Shown: piece after piece, positions 59,590 to 64,000 of the stretch
Numbering within the stretch: the first letter of the stretch is position 1
Layout: the number at the start of each line of letters is the position of its first letter
DNA from: Tistlia sp040905785
GTDB lineage: Bacteria; Pseudomonadota; Alphaproteobacteria; Kiloniellales; DSM-21159
Direction: 5' to 3'
DNA: 64,000 nucleotides
Assembly (NCBI RefSeq): GCF_040905785.1
Contig: NZ_JBBDQW010000066.1
Coordinates: 30,633-94,632 of the forward strand
Notes under the pieces: model-generated
What the model was told of the DNA's origin: nothing
The model's input: only the letters and a program-made list of their open reading frames with translations
The model's database searches: none
Position numbers and translations under genes: made by a program

Positions 59590-60399
59590 ATGGAGCAGTC
59601 GTTTCCCTCCAGCCGCCCCGGCCTGCTGGCCGAGCTGGATGGCTTCCGCGTCGAGATCGACGCCGCCGCCGAGCGTGCCGACATCGTGCTCGACCGGCCG
59701 CCGCTCAACATCGTCTCGATGACCCAGCGCGAGCAGCTCGCCGCGGTCTTCGACGAGTTGGACCGCGACGCGCGCGTCCGGGTCGTCGTCCTGCGCGGCG
59801 AGGGCGAGCATTTCTCCAGCGGCGGCGACATCCCCGGCTTCCTGGCGAAGTCGCCGGAGCACGTCAGCCGCCTGGCCTGGAACGTCGCCGCACCGGCGCG
59901 CTGCAAGAAGCCCGTGATCGCCGCGATCCACGGCTACTGCTTCGGCGTCGGCTTCGAGCTGTCGCTGGCCTGCGACTTCCGCCTGCTCGCCGAGTCCGCG
60001 CAGGTCGGCCTGCCCGAGATGCGCCTTGGCATGATCCCGGGCTCGGGCGGGTCGGCACGGCTGGTCAAGATGATCGGCCTGGCCCGGACCAAGGACATGG
60101 TGATGCGCGCGCGCCGGGTCCCTGCCGCCCAGGCCGTCGCCTGGGGCATCGCGGCCGAGGCCGTGGCCGACGCCCGGCTCGACCAGGCCGTGGTCAGTCT
60201 GGTCGAGGAGCTGCGCGGCTTCTCGCCCCTGGCGCAGCGCACCATCAAGGAGGTCCTCAACAGCGCCGAGGACGCGCCGCTGCAGGTCGCCATCGAGCTC
60301 GAGGGCCAGGCCTACGGGCGGCTGCGCGGCTCCGCCGACTTCGCCGAGGGTGTTGCCGCCTTCAAGGAGAAGCGCAAGCCCGTCTTCCGGGGAGAATGA
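59590..60399 (+). CDS. Enoyl-CoA hydratase/isomerase, cyclohexadiene-carbonyl-CoA hydratase-like
   Basis: 269 residues from ATG 59590, preceded by AAAGG; an alternative ATG at 59575 overlaps the ligase stop (ATGA) and would add five residues. DRPPLNIVSMTQREQL, HFSSGGDIPGFLAKSPEHV, HGYCFGVGFELSLACDF and LPEMRLGMIPGSGGSARLVK. The PPLNIVSM opening and the S(S)GGDI motif resemble the dienoyl-CoA hydratase branch of anaerobic/alicyclic acid pathways. It shares the KEKRKPVFRG type tail with the crotonase at 57190. Confidence 0.9.
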   Translation: MEQSFPSSRPGLLAELDGFRVEIDAAAERADIVLDRPPLNIVSMTQREQLAAVFDELDRDARVRVVVLRGEGEHFSSGGDIPGFLAKSPEHVSRLAWNVAAPARCKKPVIAAIHGYCFGVGFELSLACDFRLLAESAQVGLPEMRLGMIPGSGGSARLVKMIGLARTKDMVMRARRVPAAQAVAWGIAAEAVADARLDQAVVSLVEELRGFSPLAQRTIKEVLNSAEDAPLQVAIELEGQAYGRLRGSADFAEGVAAFKEKRKPVFRGE

Positions 60400-60448
60400 C
60401 GCGCCGAGCCGGCCGGGTGCCCCTGCCCGAGGCGGCACTGCGGGCGGC

Positions 60449-60502
60449 TTGACGCGTCGCGCGGGGCCGCACCATACTCAGTGACTTGCTTTAAAAGACT
60501 GA
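60449..60502 (+). promoter_or_regulatory. Promoter and operator-like inverted repeat of the second ligase
   Basis: TTGACG (60449-60454), 18-bp spacer, CATACT (60473-60478). Immediately downstream TCAGT (60478-60482) and ACTGA (60498-60502) form an inverted repeat with a 15-bp spacer, and ACTTGC-N8-ACTGA (60484-60502) matches the site at 55290-55308. A repressor there would cover the transcription start. Confidence 0.55.
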
Positions 60503-60562
60503 AAAACCGCGGCCGAGAGAACCGCGGCTCAGAGAATCGCGATCGAGTAGGGAGGGAGGCGT

Positions 60563-62203
60563 ATGTCGGCGCCGGGCATGGCGAAATTCAGCAAGGGCTT
60601 GCATAAGCGGGACTGCAACTTCGTGCCGCTCTCGCCGATCCAGTTCCTGGAAACGACGGCGCGCAGCTTTCCGGAACGCACGGCCGTGGTCTACAACGGC
60701 CGGCGCTGCAGCTACGCCGACCTCTACCGGCGCTGCTGCCGGCTGGCGTCGGCCCTGCGCAAGCGCGGCATCGGCCGGGGCGACGTGGTCGCCCTCATCG
60801 CCCCCAACGTGCCCGAGGCCCTGGAAGCCCACTACGGCATCCCCATGGCCGGCGCCGTGATCAATCCGGTCAACCTCAGGCTCGACGCCGAGGCCATCGC
60901 CTTCATCCTCGACCACGGCGAGGCCAGGGCGGTGATCGCGGACACGGAGCTGGCACCCCAGGTCAAGGCGGCGCTGGCGCTGCTCGGCCGGGACCTGCTC
61001 GTCGTCGACATCGAGGACCCGGCCGCGGTCGGCGGCGAGCGCATCGGCGAGATCGAGTACGAGGCGCTGCTCGCCGAGGGCGACGCCGAGGCCGAGGCCG
61101 CCTGGATCCGGCCGGAAGACGAATGGGACCCGATCGCGCTCAGCTACACCTCGGGGACGACCGGCGACCCCAAGGGCGTCGTCTACCACCACCGCGGCGC
61201 CTTCATCTCCTCCTTCGGGCAGATCGCGGTCTGGACCCTGCCGAAGTTCCCGGTCTACCTCTGGACCCTGCCGATGTTCCATTCCTACGGCTGGTGCTTC
61301 CCCTACACGATCACCGCCCTGGCCGGCACCCACGTGATGCTGCGCAAGGTCGTGCCGGAGACGATCTTCGAGCTGATCGAGCGCGAGCGCGTGACCAACA
61401 TGTGCGCCGCGCCCGTGGTCCTGACCATGCTGATCAACGCAGCCGCGCCGGGGCGCGGGTCCTTCACGCAGACTGTCCAGGTGATGACCGCCGGCTCATC
61501 GCCGCCGCCCACGGTACTCGAGAAGATGACCGCGCTCGGCTTCGACGTGATCCACGCCTACGGGCTGACCGAGTGCACCGGCTGCGTCGCCATCTGCCAG
61601 CCGCAGGACGACTGGCCCGATCTGACCACCGCCGAGGTCGCCGAGCGCATGGCGCGCCAGGGCGTCAGCTATCCGCAGTTCGCCGCGCTGAGGGTCGCCG
61701 ATCCCGAGAGCCTGGAGCCGGTACCCTGGGACGGCACCACCATGGGCGAGGTGCTGGTCAGGGGCTCCAGCGTCATGCGCGGCTACCTGAAGAACCCCGA
61801 GGCGACGGAGAAGGCCTTCGCCAGCGGCTGGTTCCACACCGGCGACCTGGCCGTGATGCAGCCCGACGGCTACCTGCAGATCCGCGACCGCTCCAAGGAC
61901 GTCATCATCTCCGGCGGCGAGAACATCTCCTCGGTCGAGGTCGAGTACGTGATCTACCGCCACCCTAAGGTCCTGGAGGCCGCCGTCGTCGCCAAGCCGC
62001 ACCCGCTGTGGGAGGAGACGCCCTGCGCCTTCGTGACCCTCAGGGACGGCGAGGCCTGCAGCGAGAAGGAGATCATCGACTTCTGCCGGCAGAGCATGGC
62101 GCACTACAAGTGCCCGACCAGCGTCGTCTTCGGGCCGCTGCCGAAGACCGCCACCGGCAAGATCCAGAAGTTCCAGTTGCGCCAGCGCGCCGTCGAGATG
62201 TGA
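60563..62203 (+). CDS. AMP-dependent acyl-CoA synthetase (DmdB/medium-chain-like)
   Basis: 546 residues. A3 LSYTSGTTGDPKGVVYHHR, A5 HAYGLTECTGCVAICQPQDDW, A7-A8 GWFHTGDLAVMQPDGYLQIRDRSKDVIISGGENI, A10 PKTATGKIQKFQLR. The LTECTG and QPQDDW segments are typical of the large group that includes methylmercaptopropionate-CoA ligase and short-chain or aromatic acid ligases. It is a second, distantly related ligase in the cluster with its own promoter. The stop overlaps the HxlR gene (GTGA). Confidence 0.92.
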   Translation: MSAPGMAKFSKGLHKRDCNFVPLSPIQFLETTARSFPERTAVVYNGRRCSYADLYRRCCRLASALRKRGIGRGDVVALIAPNVPEALEAHYGIPMAGAVINPVNLRLDAEAIAFILDHGEARAVIADTELAPQVKAALALLGRDLLVVDIEDPAAVGGERIGEIEYEALLAEGDAEAEAAWIRPEDEWDPIALSYTSGTTGDPKGVVYHHRGAFISSFGQIAVWTLPKFPVYLWTLPMFHSYGWCFPYTITALAGTHVMLRKVVPETIFELIERERVTNMCAAPVVLTMLINAAAPGRGSFTQTVQVMTAGSSPPPTVLEKMTALGFDVIHAYGLTECTGCVAICQPQDDWPDLTTAEVAERMARQGVSYPQFAALRVADPESLEPVPWDGTTMGEVLVRGSSVMRGYLKNPEATEKAFASGWFHTGDLAVMQPDGYLQIRDRSKDVIISGGENISSVEVEYVIYRHPKVLEAAVVAKPHPLWEETPCAFVTLRDGEACSEKEIIDFCRQSMAHYKCPTSVVFGPLPKTATGKIQKFQLRQRAVEM

Positions 62204-63183
62204 CGGCCGGCCCCGGCCAGGCTTCGCCGCAGCACGGCCGCGGGCCCTACCTGCCGCTGGCCGGCTGCTCGGTGACCCGGACCCTCGACGTCTTCGCCGA
62301 CCCCTGGACCTTCCTGGTGGTGCGCGAGGCCTTCTTCGGCGTGCGCCACTACGAGGGCTTCCGCGGCGCGCTCGACGTCTCGCGCGGCACCCTGGCCTCG
62401 CGCCTGACGCACCTCGTCGCCGAGGGCGTCCTGCGGCGCGTTCCCTACCGGACCGCGCCCCCGCGCTTCGAGTACCGCCTGACCCGCAAGGGGGCCATGC
62501 TGTTCCCCTCGATGATCGCCCTGATGCAGTGGGGCGACCGCTGGCTCTCGGCGGACCGCGAGCCTCCGGTGCAGGTCTGGCACCGGGGCTGCGGCCCCGC
62601 GAGCGACCTGCGGATCGTCTGCCGCGCCTGCCGGCAGCCCTTCGACGCGCGCCAGGCGAGCTACCGCCTCGGCCCCGGTGCCAACGGCTGCAGCGCCTCG
62701 ACGCCGCCCGCCATGCGACGTTCGGCGCGCGCCGACAACTTCTTGCGCGGCCGGGTCGACAACGTCGCCCGCGCCCTGACGGTGGTCGGCGACCGCTGGG
62801 CCTTCCTGCTGATCCGCGAAGCCTTCTTCGGCGTGCGCCGCTTCGACGCCATGCTGGGCCATCTGGGCGTCGCCACCAACGTACTGGCGAACCGCCTGCA
62901 ACGGCTCGTCGAGATGGGCATCTTCGAGCGGCAACTCTACTCGAGCCGGCCGGAGCGCCACGAGTACCGAATGACGCGGATGGGCCGCGACCTCTATCCC
63001 AGCATCCTGATGCTGATGCGCTACGGCGAAGAGCACCTGTCCGAGGGCGGCGGCCCGCCGCTCCTGGTCGCCCACGCCCCCTGTGGCCAGCGCCTGGTCC
63101 CGGCCCTGGTCTGCGGGGCCTGCGAGGAGGAGGTCGGCGTCGGCGACACCGGCTACCGCACCGCAGCCGGCACCCTCGCCTGA
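62200..63183 (+). CDS. Single-chain tandem HxlR-family regulator (two HxlR domains)
   Basis: 327 residues. Two HxlR winged-helix modules repeat in one chain: CSVTRTLDVFADPWTFLVVR with SRGTLASRLTHLVAEGVLRR, and NVARALTVVGDRWAFLLIRE with NVLANRLQRLVEMGIFER. Each ends with a Cys-containing tail (GCGPASDLRIVCRACRQPF; APCGQRLVPALVCGACEEEV) that resembles a small zinc-binding or redox module. HxlR proteins normally dimerise through one domain each; here the fusion could bind an asymmetric or half-spaced site as a monomer. GTG start at 62200 shares bases with the ligase stop, so regulator and ligase are coupled. A likely regulator of the motif at 55290 and 60484. Confidence 0.85.
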   Translation: MTAGPGQASPQHGRGPYLPLAGCSVTRTLDVFADPWTFLVVREAFFGVRHYEGFRGALDVSRGTLASRLTHLVAEGVLRRVPYRTAPPRFEYRLTRKGAMLFPSMIALMQWGDRWLSADREPPVQVWHRGCGPASDLRIVCRACRQPFDARQASYRLGPGANGCSASTPPAMRRSARADNFLRGRVDNVARALTVVGDRWAFLLIREAFFGVRRFDAMLGHLGVATNVLANRLQRLVEMGIFERQLYSSRPERHEYRMTRMGRDLYPSILMLMRYGEEHLSEGGGPPLLVAHAPCGQRLVPALVCGACEEEVGVGDTGYRTAAGTLA

Positions 63184-63204
63184 CAGCAGAGCCAGACTGT
63201 CGAG

Positions 63205-63915
63205 CTAGACGGCGAAGGCCTCGAAGGCGCGCTCGCGGTCGGCGGGGTCGGCCGCGTCGCCTTCGAAGACGAGGCGGCCGCGCTCGACCGTGTAGAAGCG
63301 GCTGACCAGCTTCAGCGCCGCTTCGACGTTCTGCTCGACCAGCAGGATCGAGATGTTCTGCTGCTTGAGGGCGGCCAGGCTGGCCATGATCTCGGAGACG
63401 ATCATGGGCGCCAGGCCCTCGGTCGGCTCGTCGACCAGCAGCAGCCGCGGCTTGCCGAGCAGCACACGGGCGAAGGACAGCATCTGCTGCTCGCCGCCCG
63501 ACAGCGAGGTGCCGTTCTGCCGCCGCCGCTCGGCCAAGCGGGGGAAGTTGGCGTAGACCTCCTGCAGGGCTTCGCGGCGCGCTGCCCCGCTCGGCCGGCG
63601 CACGCACTGCAGGAAGCCGAGGTTGAGGTTCTCCTCGACGGTCAGACCGGGGAAGATCCGCCGGTCCTCCGGCACCAGGCCGATGCCGGCGCGCGCGATG
63701 CGCTCGGACGGCCAGCCGCCGATCTGCCGGCCCTCGAACTCGATCTCGCCGCTGGTCGGCTTCACCCAGCCGGCGATGGTCTTGATGATCGTGGTCTTGC
63801 CGACGCCGTTGCGGCCGAAGAGCGCGACCGCCTCGCCGTCGCCGACGGTCAGGTCGACGCCCTGCAGGATGTGGCTGAGCCCGTAGTGGGTGTGGACGCC
63901 CGTGAGCCTGAGCAT
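63205..63915 (-). CDS. livF: Branched-chain amino-acid-type ABC transporter ATP-binding protein (LivF)
   Basis: 236 residues, the exact LivF size. Walker A GRNGVGKTTIIKTI, signature SLSGGEQQMLSFARVLLG, Walker B RLLLVDEPTEGLAPMI, switch histidine replaced by the usual LLVEQN. PEDRRIFPGLTVEENLNLG is diagnostic for LivF. Cytoplasmic ATPase of a HAAT-family importer; the other subunits must lie outside the window to the right (upstream). Substrates of such systems include amino acids, urea, and aromatic acids, so it may import the substrate of the CoA pathway. Confidence 0.93.
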   Translation of the reverse strand: MLRLTGVHTHYGLSHILQGVDLTVGDGEAVALFGRNGVGKTTIIKTIAGWVKPTSGEIEFEGRQIGGWPSERIARAGIGLVPEDRRIFPGLTVEENLNLGFLQCVRRPSGAARREALQEVYANFPRLAERRRQNGTSLSGGEQQMLSFARVLLGKPRLLLVDEPTEGLAPMIVSEIMASLAALKQQNISILLVEQNVEAALKLVSRFYTVERGRLVFEGDAADPADRERAFEAFAV

Positions 63916-63950
63916 GGTCTAGCCTGGATTTCTGGAAGGGGTCGGCATCG

Positions 63951-63977
63951 CTCCTGGCGGGCTCGATCCGCCAGGAG
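63951..63977. terminator. Perfect 10-bp hairpin upstream of livF
   Basis: CTCCTGGCGG (63951-63960) and CCGCCAGGAG (63968-63977) pair perfectly around a 7-nt loop, 36 bp before the livF start. No T-run follows on either strand. It may be a terminator of the preceding gene, a processing hairpin, or an intergenic repeat. Confidence 0.4.
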
Positions 63978-64000
63978 AAGCCTGAAGAGCGTAGCCGAAG

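Overview
The window is a high-GC (by eye roughly 70 %), gene-dense stretch with a Gram-negative, alphaproteobacterial flavour. The signs are many TRAP transporters, LacI-family catabolic regulators, Mo-hydroxylases, CoA-linked acid catabolism, a LivF-type ABC gene and a PEP-CTERM-like protein. A Rhodospirillales-type heterotroph is my guess; nothing here fixes the taxon. I see no rRNA, tRNA, CRISPR array, transposase or phage gene.

Region 1 (1-12.3 kb) is a mixed, partly eroded area. It holds the 5' part of a giant RTX/cadherin-repeat protein (minus strand), then an AT-richer gap of about 1 kb with a catalase-like remnant and a 27-codon MFS relic. After these come a DMT exporter, a TauD-family dioxygenase broken by a 65-bp insertion, an NYN-domain protein, a thermonuclease-like protein, DoxX, a PEP-CTERM-like secreted protein and a LacI regulator.

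Region 2 (12.5-27.1 kb, minus strand) is one 14-gene array with mostly ATGA-type overlaps: acyl-CoA dehydrogenase, fumarate-reductase-like flavoprotein, enoyl-CoA hydratase, TRAP DctQ/DctM with two DctP proteins, CoA-transferase, HpcH/HpaI aldolase, second CoA-transferase, MaoC hydratase, second crotonase, 3-hydroxyacyl-CoA dehydrogenase and SDR. It reads as uptake, CoA activation, beta-oxidation-like conversion and aldol cleavage of an unknown organic acid.

Region 3 (27.1-43.0 kb) centres on a second LacI regulator (27380-28456). A 16-bp palindrome of the form RCGCAANCGATTGCGY lies before the 14-gene array, before a plus-strand TRAP/D-glutamate-cyclase-like operon, twice before a minus-strand TRAP operon, and before a BKACE/amidohydrolase/MFS operon. 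A two-mismatch copy precedes the lacI gene. This is best read as one local LacI regulon covering three TRAP systems. The minus-strand TRAP operon is unusual: two solute-binding proteins and two DctQ subunits share one DctM. Two long G runs (19330-19353 and 32486-32504) interrupt the region. One breaks a CoA-transferase frame; both may be assembly artefacts.

Region 4 (43.4-63.2 kb) carries an IorAB-like Mo-hydroxylase pair, then two divergent operons around 55.2 kb. The leftward one encodes a CO-dehydrogenase/xanthine-oxidase-type hydroxylase whose large subunit is fused to a CoxG-like domain, followed by a metallo-beta-lactamase-fold hydrolase, MFS carrier, two alpha/beta hydrolases and a cupin. 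The rightward one encodes a quinone oxidoreductase, a lone PaaA-like di-iron oxygenase, crotonases, acyl-CoA ligases and a single-chain double HxlR regulator. Related sequence motifs sit at both promoter regions. Together they look like an undescribed CoA-dependent route for a cyclic or aromatic acid. A LivF ATPase gene closes the window.
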